From the NCBI GenBank assembly GCA_023391835.1, contig JAEWAE010000024.1:62001-126000 (forward strand): 64,000 bases of DNA. Direction: 5' to 3'. Source of the stretch: Bacillota bacterium. Its GTDB lineage: Bacteria > Bacillota > Clostridia > Oscillospirales > Ethanoligenentaceae. This document shows positions 53,565-62,612 of the stretch, in pieces (position 1 is the stretch's first letter; every line of letters begins with the position of its first letter). The notes beneath the pieces are model-generated. The model saw only the letters and a list, made by a program, of their open reading frames with translations. It was not told where the DNA came from and did not search any database. The position numbers were made by a program, and so were the translations under genes.

Positions 53565-54509
53565 ATGCAGGCAGAAATCACAAATCGGCTGCCAAAGAGT
53601 AAGGGGCTCAGCACAGCCTGGAAAAAAATCCGAAGACACTGGGAGCTTTACGTGGTCATGCTCCCGGCACTGATTTATTTGATCATTTTCAAATACGTGC
53701 CGATGTACGGCGTAGTGCTGGCGTTTAAAAACTTTAATCTTTCGCAGGGAATCCTGGGAAGCCCGTGGTGCGGCTTTCAGCATTTTCGGGAATTCTTTTC
53801 TTCCTATGAATTTTCTCGGCTGCTGATCAACACATTAGGAATCAGTATTTACAATCTGGTCGCCTCGTTTTTTCCACCGATCATACTGGCGATCGCACTC
53901 AATTATGTGACCAGCAAGGCCGTAGGAAAAACGGTACAGATGGTTACCTACATGCCGCACTTTATTTCCACTGCCATTCTGGTTTCGATCCTGTATCAGG
54001 TTCTTTCACTCAACGGCATCGTCAACCAGACCATTAAATCACTCGGCGGCCACGCCATCTATTTTATGGGCAATGCGGCCATGTTCAAATCCATCTACGT
54101 ATGGTCCGACGTGTGGCAGACGACCGGCTACAGCGCAATCATCTATCTGGCCGCTCTGTCGTCGGTGAATCCCGAGCTTTATGAGGCGGCTATGATGGAC
54201 GGCGCGTCCATATGGCAGCGTATCATCCATATCGACATTCCCGGCATCGTGCCCACCGCGGTGATCCTGCTGATTCTTGGCTGCGGCAAGATCGTGGACG
54301 TCGGTTACGAAAAAGTCTACCTGATGCAGAACCAGCTCAACACCAGCACCTCCGAGGTCATATCCACCTATGTGTATAAGATCGGTCTGGTTTCCATGCA
54401 ATACAGTTACTCGACGGCCATCAATCTGTTCCAGTCGGTCATATCGCTGATAATGGTCACACTGGTCAACTGGGTGTCGCGGCGTGTGTCCGACACGAGT
54501 CTGTGGTAA
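53565..54509 (+). CDS. ABC sugar transporter permease (LplB-type, second system)
   Basis: The 314-residue protein has six hydrophobic helices (YVVMLPALIYLIIFKYVPMYGVVLAF at the start). It has the EAA loop LYEAAMMDGASIWQRIIHIDIPGI and the family ending VSDTSLW. It is the first membrane subunit of the second CUT1-type importer. ATG 53565 follows AAAAGGAGG at a rather long 12 bases; an upstream in-frame start would add 44 unlikely residues. It overlaps no other gene and is followed after 13 bases by its partner. Confidence 0.92.
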   Translation: MQAEITNRLPKSKGLSTAWKKIRRHWELYVVMLPALIYLIIFKYVPMYGVVLAFKNFNLSQGILGSPWCGFQHFREFFSSYEFSRLLINTLGISIYNLVASFFPPIILAIALNYVTSKAVGKTVQMVTYMPHFISTAILVSILYQVLSLNGIVNQTIKSLGGHAIYFMGNAAMFKSIYVWSDVWQTTGYSAIIYLAALSSVNPELYEAAMMDGASIWQRIIHIDIPGIVPTAVILLILGCGKIVDVGYEKVYLMQNQLNTSTSEVISTYVYKIGLVSMQYSYSTAINLFQSVISLIMVTLVNWVSRRVSDTSLW

Positions 54510-54522
54510 GGGGGCGGAATCA

Positions 54523-55431
54523 ATGATGGCTAAAAAGCATACTTCCATCCACATGACACGCAGCGACATGACTTTCCATGTGATCAATTATATCTTTCTG
54601 ACGTTTAGCTTTCTGATCATCCTCATCCCTATTTTGAATATCGTGAGCAATTCCATCAGCGACCCGGGCGAAGTGGCTCTGGGCCGTGTCGGAATCCTGC
54701 CCATCCGCCCGACGCTGGCGGTCTATAAATACGTCATCACGGACCGGCAACTGCTGACAGGGTACGGCAACTCGCTGTTTTACACGCTTTTCGGCACGAT
54801 TCTCAGCGTGGTGCTGACCATTCTGGCAGCTTATCCACTGTCGAAAAAAGATCTCTATGGAAAAGGCGTGTTAACGGGGATCTTTTTCTTCACGATGCTT
54901 TTCGGCGGCGGCATGATCCCCACCTATCTGGTCGTCAAAAATCTGGGCATGCTTAACACCCGGTGGGCCATGATCTTCCCAGGCGCCCTTTCCATCTGGA
55001 ATCTTTTTATGACGCGCACCTTTTTTCAATCGAGCATTCCGGAAGGGCTATGCGAAGCCGCCAATATCGACGGTGCCGACGATTTCAAAATTATATTTCG
55101 AATCGTACTGCCCATTTCCAAGCCGATCATCGCGGTAATGGTGCTGTTCTATGCCGTAGGGCAGTGGAACGCCTATTTCAGCGGTCTAATGTATCTCACC
55201 AGTCAAAATCTGCTGCCTCTGCAGGTTGTGCTGCGCAACATTCTGACCAGTGCACAGACGCTTCAGGAAATGCAGGGCACGACTACGCAGGATCAGTCTG
55301 CACAGATTCAAATGGTCGAAGCCATGAAATATGCGATCATTGTATTCGCCAGCGTGCCGGTGCTGGTTTTGTACCCATTCGTACAAAAATATTTTACCCA
55401 GGGCATTATGATCGGCTCTATTAAAGGCTAA
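54523..55431 (+). CDS. ABC sugar transporter permease (YtcP/LplC-type, second system)
   Basis: This 302-residue membrane protein has six helices (FLTFSFLIILIPILNIVSNSISD at the start). It has the loop LCEAANIDGADDFKIIFRIVLPISKP for ATPase contact and the terminal KYFTQGIMIGSIKG. It pairs with the preceding permease. A ribosome site GGGGGCGG precedes two adjacent ATG codons, and the first is taken. No ATPase gene is nearby. Confidence 0.92.
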   Translation: MMAKKHTSIHMTRSDMTFHVINYIFLTFSFLIILIPILNIVSNSISDPGEVALGRVGILPIRPTLAVYKYVITDRQLLTGYGNSLFYTLFGTILSVVLTILAAYPLSKKDLYGKGVLTGIFFFTMLFGGGMIPTYLVVKNLGMLNTRWAMIFPGALSIWNLFMTRTFFQSSIPEGLCEAANIDGADDFKIIFRIVLPISKPIIAVMVLFYAVGQWNAYFSGLMYLTSQNLLPLQVVLRNILTSAQTLQEMQGTTTQDQSAQIQMVEAMKYAIIVFASVPVLVLYPFVQKYFTQGIMIGSIKG

Positions 55432-55442
55432 ACCTGTCTTTC

Positions 55443-55469
55443 TCGGCCGGCCCGGAGCCGGGCGGCCGA
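55443..55469 (+). promoter_or_regulatory. Hairpin between permease and binding-protein genes
   Basis: TCGGCCGGCCCGG and CCGGGCGGCCGA form a stem of about 12 bp with a one-base bulge and almost no loop, without a T run. It may protect or process the mRNA so that the binding-protein gene is expressed more strongly. Confidence 0.5.
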
Positions 55470-55509
55470 AATAAGCGGTTTGCATACTATTTTCACAGGA
55501 GGAAACGCG

Positions 55510-57213
55510 ATGAAAAAGGCTGTGTCTCTCGTGCTGTGTCTGACAGTCGTAGCTTCTCTTGCATTCAGCGGCTGTGCCCAGAAAAAAACACAGGACAAAT
55601 CTTCTACAGTCGGTCTGACGTCCGTCGGGACCTATCCGATCGTCAAGCAGAAGATCAACATCAGCATCATGACCCCCGCTCCCGCCGATTCCACCACTAA
55701 CTATGACACCAACGCATTCACCAAAGAGCTCGAGGCAAAGACCAATATCCATATCAACTGGCAGCTCGTCCAGTCCAACTTTGTAGAAAAGGTGAATCTC
55801 GTAGTCGCCAGCGGTCAGTATCCGGATGTGATCGATCCGGGTGTCGGCGCGACTTCCCGTCTTTCCAAATCTACTGAGCTGCAGCTTGGCAGTCAGGGAA
55901 TTCTGTTGCCTCTGGAAAACTATATTAACTCCGACATGCCCAACTACAAAAAAATCCTCAGCAGCAACACGGACCTGAAAAAGCTCATGACCACGCCGGA
56001 TAAGCACATTTACAATCTGACCATGATCAATCAGAGTTATCACGTCACCTATCCGGAAAAAATGTGGATGAACTCCACATGGCTGAAAAACCTCGGTCTG
56101 AGCATGCCCACCACCACGGATGAATTCGAGACGGTGCTCAAGGCATTCAAAAGCAGCGATCCCAACAAAGACGGCAAGGCCGACGAGATCCCGCTTAGCA
56201 CCTGCAAATCGGGCTCGAATATCAACCTGGACGGCTTCATCATGAATGCTTTTACCTATACGCCGGCCAGCACCGACCGTCTCTATCTAAAGGATGGCAA
56301 GGTGACGATGAGCGCGGTGCAGTCCGGATTCAAGGACGGTCTGAAATACCTCAACAAGCTTTATAAAGAGGGCCTGATCAACCCGGAATCCTTCACGCAG
56401 GATCAAAAGACACAGGTCAACATCAACGAATCTGGCTCGGCTCCGACCATCGGTGCGTTCCCTGCGCTGCGCGTCGGCTACGCCTGCAACCTCTCGCCCG
56501 TAAACGGCAAAACTTCCACCAGGTGGCAGCAGTACGAGGCTGTGGCTCCCCTGACCGGGCCGAGCGGTCTGAAAGTCGCCAGCTACGACCCCTACGGCGG
56601 GTATGTGCCGGAAATCTATATCACTAAAAACTGCAAATACCCGGCGGCCGTCGCGCGCATGTTCGATTACACCTATACCGAAGAGGGAACGATCCGTGCC
56701 AACGTAGGCCGCGAAGGCAAAGAATGGAGCAAGGCCGACTCAAGCGACGTAAATTATGACGGCAAGGCCGCAAAATACAAGACTCTTACGGTCGACACCA
56801 CCAAAACGGAATATCAGAACGTGAACTACGGCCAGCTCTTCCCGCTGAACGCTTCCGTGTCGTATCAGGATGAGTGGGCACAACCCTCCAATCCGTATGA
56901 TCCATCCGTACCCGCTCTGAGCGGACGCATGGTGGTATTTTACAAGGCGACCAAGGTCTATGCGAAAACCACCCCCGGAATCAACGCCGTACTCCCCGAC
57001 CTTTACTACGCGCAGAGTGACATCGATCAGATTTCCCGCATGAAAACGACAATCAACGACTATGTCAACGAACAGGTCACCGCGTTTATCACTGGTAAAA
57101 CAGATGTCGACTCCGGATGGAACAGCTATATTTCCCAGCTTAACTCCATGGGTCTGCAGAATTACATTCAGTTGATTCAGAAAGCCTACAACAACCAATA
57201 CGGGAAAAAATAA
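55510..57213 (+). CDS. Extracellular sugar-binding lipoprotein (second system)
   Basis: The 567-residue protein has a lipoprotein signal (MKKAVSLVLCLTVVASLAFSGC, lipid-attachment Cys at 22). A long binding-protein fold follows (ISIMTPAPADSTTNYDTNAFTKELEAKT, ASGQYPDVIDPGVG). It would be anchored outside the membrane and serve the two permeases upstream. The ATG at 55510 has AGGAGG about 8 bases upstream. It differs clearly from the first system's lipoprotein at 23986, so the two importers probably take different glycans. Confidence 0.92.
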   Translation: MKKAVSLVLCLTVVASLAFSGCAQKKTQDKSSTVGLTSVGTYPIVKQKINISIMTPAPADSTTNYDTNAFTKELEAKTNIHINWQLVQSNFVEKVNLVVASGQYPDVIDPGVGATSRLSKSTELQLGSQGILLPLENYINSDMPNYKKILSSNTDLKKLMTTPDKHIYNLTMINQSYHVTYPEKMWMNSTWLKNLGLSMPTTTDEFETVLKAFKSSDPNKDGKADEIPLSTCKSGSNINLDGFIMNAFTYTPASTDRLYLKDGKVTMSAVQSGFKDGLKYLNKLYKEGLINPESFTQDQKTQVNINESGSAPTIGAFPALRVGYACNLSPVNGKTSTRWQQYEAVAPLTGPSGLKVASYDPYGGYVPEIYITKNCKYPAAVARMFDYTYTEEGTIRANVGREGKEWSKADSSDVNYDGKAAKYKTLTVDTTKTEYQNVNYGQLFPLNASVSYQDEWAQPSNPYDPSVPALSGRMVVFYKATKVYAKTTPGINAVLPDLYYAQSDIDQISRMKTTINDYVNEQVTAFITGKTDVDSGWNSYISQLNSMGLQNYIQLIQKAYNNQYGKK

Positions 57214-57277
57214 AAAACCGACACGCCATCTTTTAAGCAGAATTTCCATTTCCCTCGGTACGCCACCAATCGGACGC

Positions 57278-57317
57278 ATATGGCTGCACAGGCAATCCCT
57301 GGGCAGCCATATTTTCC
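57278..57317 (+). terminator. Terminator of the second transporter operon
   Basis: ATATGGCTGC (57278-57287) and GCAGCCATAT (57303-57312) form a 10-bp stem with a 15-base loop followed by TTTCCC. It separates the binding-protein gene from the AraC-type gene. Confidence 0.75.
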
Positions 57318-57333
57318 CATTTCAAGGGACTGC

Positions 57334-57361
57334 TTGCATTCACCCGGTATTTCCTTATAAT
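57334..57361 (+). promoter_or_regulatory. Promoter of the membrane-bound AraC-type gene
   Basis: TTGCAT (57334-57339), 16 bases and TATAAT (57356-57361) lie 82 bases before the GTG start at 57444. Confidence 0.6.
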
Positions 57362-57443
57362 GAAATAGGTATATTCGACGCCGGCTCGATTTCGATGGCA
57401 TACGACTTGTTTGAATCGGATTTTCAGAAGGGAGAACGGCAGC

Positions 57444-59900
57444 GTGAATGTTCGAGAGAGATTCCGGCGTTTTTTCGCATACCGTTGTTCACAATTTGCG
57501 AGGAGCAAGAAGCCGCGCGAGACGGACCGGCCGTGTAAATGGAAACTGCCCCGTTTTCATTTCAGCCGCACCGTTTTTTATCGGTTTCTTTATTCCTACC
57601 TTGTGATACTGATTCTGACCGTCCTGCTGTCCGCCATCACGTATCATCAGACCGACCGTGTCGTCACCAAAAATTGCCGGGAACTGAAGCTCGCCATGCT
57701 CACGCAGGCCCAGAGCAACATTGACGACTATCTGATGCAGATCGACGAAATCAGTTCCGATCTGATCTTCAACGCCGATGTCAACACAATGCTGTATCAA
57801 TCCACCATACCGGCCGGTTCGCCCGACATCTATAATGTGTATCAGCTTTCGCACAGCCTGCAGCAGAGCACGATCAGCAGTCATTACTTCAAGGGGTATT
57901 TTTACATATTCTTCAAAAACAGCAGTCTGATTTTTTCCCACGACTCCACGTATAACGGTTTCGATTACTTTTATCAAAACGTCCTCAGCTATGACGGGGT
58001 CGATTATCAAACATGGTATGAGTCACTTTTTCAGGGCGGTTTCAGCCGGCATATCACACCTGCCAGGAATGTGACTCTCAACGGCGTCAAAACCTCCGCC
58101 ATCACATATGAGTATTCCCTGCCGTTTACCAATTCTTCCGACTCGAGCCTGGGCGCCGTCGAATTCGTCATCGAACAGCAGCAGCTGCAGAATCTGCTGG
58201 ACAAAGCCAACATCCAGGGCAAGGGCTGGATCGGCATCCTGGATGAAAACGGCCGTATCATCACAAAGGATTCTGCACACCCGTATTATTCTTCGGCGCT
58301 CTTTTCCCGCTTTCATGAAAAGCAGGGATCGTTTTACCGCCGGATCGACGGCCAAAATATGATGGTGCTCTATGTAAAATCTTCATATAATAACTGGATC
58401 TATACGGCCATTCTACCCACAAGCGTCATTTTGTCGGATACCCTTTCCATCGAGCGGCTTGCCATCGGAATCATCCTGCTCACCTTTGTGCTGGGGCTGC
58501 TGATTTCCTGTCTGCTCGCCCGCTTCAACAGCAAGCCGATCCAGAAGGTAGCCTCCGCCGTACGGGAATATGCCGGGCACGACCGGCTGCGAGAAAACGC
58601 CGTGCATGAAAAATTCAATGAGCTGGACTACATCGAAGGCAACATTCACCATATCATTCAGGACAGCCGCATGCTGGAAGACGGGCTGAAGAAAAACGTG
58701 ACCGTGCTGCAGGATATTTTCATGGATAAGCTCATCCGAGAGGGTTTCTCCTCCGATGAGGAAATGACGGCGCTGATGGCAAACTCCGGGCTGAATATTC
58801 AGGGGGAAATGTTCGAAGTCATGTCCCTGCGGATTCGGCCGGCAGCCGGCCAGATTACGTCTGCCGACACGGATGCGGATATCGTCCGCCTGACCCTGCG
58901 CCGGTCGCTGCTGGAAATGTTCGGCGGCAGCAGCCATCTTTCCTCTGTTAGCAGCCGGGAATACGCCGTGCTGTTTATTTTTCCAACCGGTTCCGAGCTG
59001 GAAAACAAGCTGAAAATAACCGGTGCGATGGACCGTATTCTCAAACAAATGTCAGCCGAATTCCATTGCTCCGCACTTTTCGGCATCGGCAAGACATATC
59101 GGCATCCGGGAGAGATTCACACCTCCTACGCCGAAGCACGCCGGGCGCTGGCGCTCTGCGACGAGCTGGGCGGGAATGAATCCGCCGTGTGGTACGAAAG
59201 CCTCAAATATACCGTCAGCGGGTTTTACTATCCGCTGGATCTCGAAATACGGCTTCTCAATGCGTGCAAATCCGGCAATCAGACCAACGTTACCCAAATA
59301 CTGCAAAAAATCAAATCGGAAAACTTCGAGCAACACGATCTGACCCCCGGTATCCGCAAACTGCTGCTTTTCAATATGCAATGCACGCTGATGAAACTCG
59401 CCCAGGAAGTGCGCATGCCACCGGATTTTTCCGCCTCCTTTGCAGAAGCCCGGTGGGAAAACGACAGCGATTCCGCTTTTTCCGAAATGGGGAACAATTT
59501 CCTATCCGTCTGCCAGATGGTCAACGGCAGCAAAAAAAGTCACAACGTCCGTCTGCGCGACAACATCCTCGCCTATATGGTGGCCAATTATACCCATTCC
59601 GACCTGTGCTCCGACAGCATCGCGCGGCACTTCAATCTTTCCTCCTCATATTTTTCTCAGTTTTTTAAGGAGCAGACCGGTGAGACCTTTACGAGCTATC
59701 TGGAAAATCTGCGGATCCGGGAGGCCTGTCTGCGCATTGAGCATTCCGATGCCCCGGTGTATGAGTTGACTGGTCAGCTTGGCTTCAACAGCGTGTATTC
59801 TTTCCGACGCTCATTCAAGAAGGTCGTGGGAATGACCCCTCTGGCCTATAAGGAAAGCACGGAACACGGGGACACCGACGGCCACACCGCACCAAACTGA
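57444..59900 (+). CDS. Membrane-bound AraC-type regulator with extracellular sensor
   Basis: The 818-residue protein has a transmembrane helix at about 48-67 (LYSYLVILILTVLLSAITY). A long extracellular dCache-like sensor follows up to about 335 (IGILDENGRIITKDSAHPYY), then a second helix at about 337-359, a HAMP-like linker and a middle GGDEF-like/YesN-type domain (SADTDADIVRLTLRRSLLEMFGG). The last 100 residues are two AraC helix-turn-helix units (CSDSIARHFNLSSSYFSQFFKEQTGETFTSYLE and VYELTGQLGFNSVYSFRRSFKKVVGMTP). It would sense a glycan outside the cell and control the transporter operon just upstream without a kinase. The GTG start at 57444 has AAGGGAG 9 bases upstream. Confidence 0.92.
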   Translation: MNVRERFRRFFAYRCSQFARSKKPRETDRPCKWKLPRFHFSRTVFYRFLYSYLVILILTVLLSAITYHQTDRVVTKNCRELKLAMLTQAQSNIDDYLMQIDEISSDLIFNADVNTMLYQSTIPAGSPDIYNVYQLSHSLQQSTISSHYFKGYFYIFFKNSSLIFSHDSTYNGFDYFYQNVLSYDGVDYQTWYESLFQGGFSRHITPARNVTLNGVKTSAITYEYSLPFTNSSDSSLGAVEFVIEQQQLQNLLDKANIQGKGWIGILDENGRIITKDSAHPYYSSALFSRFHEKQGSFYRRIDGQNMMVLYVKSSYNNWIYTAILPTSVILSDTLSIERLAIGIILLTFVLGLLISCLLARFNSKPIQKVASAVREYAGHDRLRENAVHEKFNELDYIEGNIHHIIQDSRMLEDGLKKNVTVLQDIFMDKLIREGFSSDEEMTALMANSGLNIQGEMFEVMSLRIRPAAGQITSADTDADIVRLTLRRSLLEMFGGSSHLSSVSSREYAVLFIFPTGSELENKLKITGAMDRILKQMSAEFHCSALFGIGKTYRHPGEIHTSYAEARRALALCDELGGNESAVWYESLKYTVSGFYYPLDLEIRLLNACKSGNQTNVTQILQKIKSENFEQHDLTPGIRKLLLFNMQCTLMKLAQEVRMPPDFSASFAEARWENDSDSAFSEMGNNFLSVCQMVNGSKKSHNVRLRDNILAYMVANYTHSDLCSDSIARHFNLSSSYFSQFFKEQTGETFTSYLENLRIREACLRIEHSDAPVYELTGQLGFNSVYSFRRSFKKVVGMTPLAYKESTEHGDTDGHTAPN

Positions 59901-59970
59901 AAACCATTCGGGCGGCGATGTGCCTGCCCACATAGTCTGCGGGCCGCCCGGCAGCCTCCCGACAATGCTG

Positions 59971-60010
59971 CAAACGGCCGGCGGGAAAAAGAAACCCGTC
60001 GGCCGTTTTG
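59971..60010. terminator. Terminator hairpin after the AraC-type gene
   Basis: AAACGGCCGGCGGG pairs with CCCGTCGGCCGTTTT around a 9-base A-rich loop. The complementary strand gives a T-rich loop, so it may also act for the convergent LacI gene. Confidence 0.75.
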
Positions 60011-60013
60011 ACA

Positions 60014-60047
60014 GCGTGAGAAGGGCGCTCCGGCGCCCTTCTCACGC
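60014..60047. terminator. Second hairpin, overlapping the LacI stop codon
   Basis: GCGTGAGAAGGGCGC (60014-60028) and its exact complement (60033-60047) form a 15-bp stem with a TCCG tetraloop that contains the LacI stop codon at 60042-60044. It forms a tandem terminator with the hairpin at 59971. Confidence 0.75.
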
Positions 60048-61067
60048 CGGTTCTTCCCGGTGTACGGCCACACTGCCGCGCGAGATCAGCTGTGTATTCA
60101 CCGTGACGCTGCAGCAGACCTCGCCGCCATCCTGCGCCACTTCAAGCAGACGGCGGACCGCAATGATCCCCATCTGCCGCTTGAAAACGCGCATGGTCGT
60201 CAGCGCGGGCTCGGTCACGGCGCAAAACGGCATATCGTCGAACCCGATCACCGACACATCGTCCGGTACACGGATGCCTGCCTCCCGCATGGCTTTGATT
60301 GCCCCCAGCGCAATAATGTCGTTGTCGGCAAAAAAAGCCGTGGGCAGCTCCAACGTCTGCCGCAGCCGGGCAAAATCCCGATACGCGCCGTCGGGCGTCG
60401 GTTCCACGTCGAACTGGCACCGCGGATCAACAGGCAGACCGGCCCGGCTGAGCGCCTCATGATACCCCTGCTCCCGTTCGGCAAAATTACGGATGCGCAG
60501 CGAACTGCGAAGATAGCCTATTCGACGATGCCCGGCCCGGATCAGGCAGTCGGTGGCATCAGCAGCCCCCTGGATATTGTCGATGGACACCGTATTCACC
60601 GATTCGTTGGGGAAGCGGGCGTCCAGCAGGACCAGTGGGACGTGCACATCGTGCAGACGGGACAGCATCTTGCCGTCCGCTTCGGTGGCGAGGAGGATGA
60701 TACCCTCCCCTTTCACCTGCTCGTTCAGATCGGCGCGGCGCTTTTCGATTTCCGTCTCGCTGAGATAGGTTATCACCAGATCGGCACCGCAGGACTGTGC
60801 TTCCCGATGAATTCCCTCGATCAACTCGGAAAAAAACGGAGTGTCGGAAACGATCCGGCCGTGTTTTTTGTAAATGATCAGCCGCAGTTGGGATATTCCC
60901 CCACGAGACATTCCCACCGGCATGTCGGCGTGATAGCCGGATTCTTCCAGCGCCTTCCACACCCGGGCGCGGGTGGCGTCGCTGATGCCGGCTTTATGGT
61001 TGAGCACCAGTGAAACGGTGGCGGCCGAAACGCCGAGTTTTTCAGCGATGTCCTTCAGTCTGGGCAT
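60042..61067 (-). CDS. LacI family transcriptional regulator (second)
   Basis: The 341-residue protein has a LacI helix-turn-helix and hinge (LKDIAEKLGVSAATVSLVLNHKAGISDATRARVWKALEESGY). The sensor domain carries IIYKKHGRIVSDTPFFSELIEGI and GFDDMPFCAVTEPALTTMR, as in the LacI at 42239. GAGAAGTGAAG precedes the start. It is preceded on the same strand by two apiosidase-type genes and likely controls them. A TATAAT-like box (61120-61115 on the minus strand) flanked by CGGAGCC/GGCTCCG could be its own promoter with an operator. Confidence 0.93.
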   Translation of the reverse strand: MPRLKDIAEKLGVSAATVSLVLNHKAGISDATRARVWKALEESGYHADMPVGMSRGGISQLRLIIYKKHGRIVSDTPFFSELIEGIHREAQSCGADLVITYLSETEIEKRRADLNEQVKGEGIILLATEADGKMLSRLHDVHVPLVLLDARFPNESVNTVSIDNIQGAADATDCLIRAGHRRIGYLRSSLRIRNFAEREQGYHEALSRAGLPVDPRCQFDVEPTPDGAYRDFARLRQTLELPTAFFADNDIIALGAIKAMREAGIRVPDDVSVIGFDDMPFCAVTEPALTTMRVFKRQMGIIAVRRLLEVAQDGGEVCCSVTVNTQLISRGSVAVHREEPA

Positions 61068-61098
61068 TATTCTTCACTTCTCTCATTGTTGTCATGGG

Positions 61099-61137
61099 CG
61101 GAGCCTCTTTGCCTATTATACTACAAATCCGGCTCCG
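61099..61137 (-). promoter_or_regulatory. Promoter-like TATAAT flanked by an inverted repeat, upstream of LacI
   Basis: TATAAT reads on the minus strand at 61120-61115, and CGGAGCC (61099-61105) and GGCTCCG (61131-61137) flank it symmetrically. No -35 box is clear. Autoregulation by the LacI protein is possible. Confidence 0.35.
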
Positions 61138-61177
61138 TCGGCCGCCGCAGCGGAGTGCCCGGGCATCTACGGAGTAA

Positions 61178-62563
61178 TCAGCCCTCGTCGGGCGTCTGCA
61201 CAGGCAGGTAGGACTGCCGCGCGTCAAAGAGAGCCAATACCCAGTCGTTCCCTGGGCGCTCTTCGCCGGGTGGCACAAAGGTGCACACGCCCGCGTTGGG
61301 GACACTGCCAACGGGGATGCTCCGTCCGTCGCGCGGGTTGAACCAGAACACGCGGAGAATATCCCCGCCGATGACCCGGGTGTCGACCGGAATCGCACGG
61401 CCGGTATAGGCATAGACCAGCAGATAATCCCTGCCGCGGGTCACGGCCAGATGGTCATACCGTTCGCCCGGCGCGCCGGCAATCGCTTCCGGAGCCGGTA
61501 CCCGGTCAAAGAATGGCACGGCAAGCATCAGCGCTTTCAAATACCGCATTTGACCGGCGCCCGGGTCCCGGATAGCCTCCCGCCAGCTGCGGTCAGCGCC
61601 GTAATTGCCCGTTTCGCGTTCCGGGTGAAGCATCTGCATGACGGAATTGTTGCCGTAGGTGTGGCCGAAAGCGCCCGCGAAAACCGACCAATAGGCAAAA
61701 CGGCGCACATCGGCCGCCTGCCAGCGCGGCTGGCGGACATCGTGCAGCCCCTGCGGTATCCCCTCGTAGGAGGGTTCCCCGTCAAGCGTCGGCTTGGGTG
61801 GGGTCAGTGCATAGTCGGCCTGCACATAGCGCCAGTTGTCCTCTTCGGGGATAGCGCCCTCCACGCCGTCGGGCCGCAGCGGGTCCATGATCTGATGATA
61901 GCGCCGGTGCCCCGACTGGAACATATTGAAATCGAGCCAGTCACGGTCGTGGAACCACAGGGAGGACCGTGTGCGGCCGAACGGATGGAAGGTCATCAGA
62001 TGCTCCGGATCGGCCCGGTGGATGGCATCCCCCAGCGAGTCCCACACGTCGGTATGCCGATCGCCGTGGGTATCTCCCCCGTTGATCCAAATTACATTGG
62101 GGCGTTTTCCATACCGGCGGCCCAGAAAGGCACCGTATTCCGCGGCCGCGGCCGCATCTAGCGCGCCCGAGTCGACAAGCGACCCCCAGACCGGCACGGC
62201 GGCGATGTATATTCCCTTCTCTGCGGCAATGTCAAAGACCCGGTCGATATGTTCCCAATAGCCGTCCGTGCCCCCGGCACGCGGGCGGCAGAAATCGCCG
62301 TTTTCAAAAGGCTCGCGGCCGCACGCGTTGCATGCGGGCATGGAGTGAACCACCATCACCTGCACGACGTTAAAGCCCTTCTGACGGCGGTCCTCCAGAT
62401 AATCGGCAGCCTCTTCCAGTGTGGAACGCACAAAAAGCAGCCAGGCTGTATCGGCCAGCCAAAAAAACGGCGCGCCGTCGGCATGCTGTAAAAATCGGCC
62501 GTTTCCCGAGACTGTCAGCCGGCCGTGGCACCATGGCACCGCATAATTTCCATTTGATCCCAT
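61178..62563 (-). CDS. DUF4038/GH140-like TIM-barrel glycosidase (apiosidase type)
   Basis: The 461-residue protein begins GRLTVSGNGRFLQHADGAPFFWLADTAWLLF, the typical DUF4038 start. Candidate catalytic residues are Asp in INGGDTHGD and Glu in TLDGEPSYEG, the same spacing type as GH140 apiosidase (Asp and Glu). A C-terminal collagen-binding-like beta domain follows (IGGDILRVFWFNPRDGRSIPVG). GH140 apiosidase cleaves apiose from rhamnogalacturonan II. AAAGGAG lies upstream of ATG 62563. The stop is 49 bases after the next upstream gene's end, so they form one operon with the LacI gene probably downstream. Confidence 0.85.
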   Translation of the reverse strand: MGSNGNYAVPWCHGRLTVSGNGRFLQHADGAPFFWLADTAWLLFVRSTLEEAADYLEDRRQKGFNVVQVMVVHSMPACNACGREPFENGDFCRPRAGGTDGYWEHIDRVFDIAAEKGIYIAAVPVWGSLVDSGALDAAAAAEYGAFLGRRYGKRPNVIWINGGDTHGDRHTDVWDSLGDAIHRADPEHLMTFHPFGRTRSSLWFHDRDWLDFNMFQSGHRRYHQIMDPLRPDGVEGAIPEEDNWRYVQADYALTPPKPTLDGEPSYEGIPQGLHDVRQPRWQAADVRRFAYWSVFAGAFGHTYGNNSVMQMLHPERETGNYGADRSWREAIRDPGAGQMRYLKALMLAVPFFDRVPAPEAIAGAPGERYDHLAVTRGRDYLLVYAYTGRAIPVDTRVIGGDILRVFWFNPRDGRSIPVGSVPNAGVCTFVPPGEERPGNDWVLALFDARQSYLPVQTPDEG

Positions 62564-62612
62564 CTATACTTCTCCTTTACACGTTTCACTCTGCCGCCCG
62601 TTCCGGTTCCCA

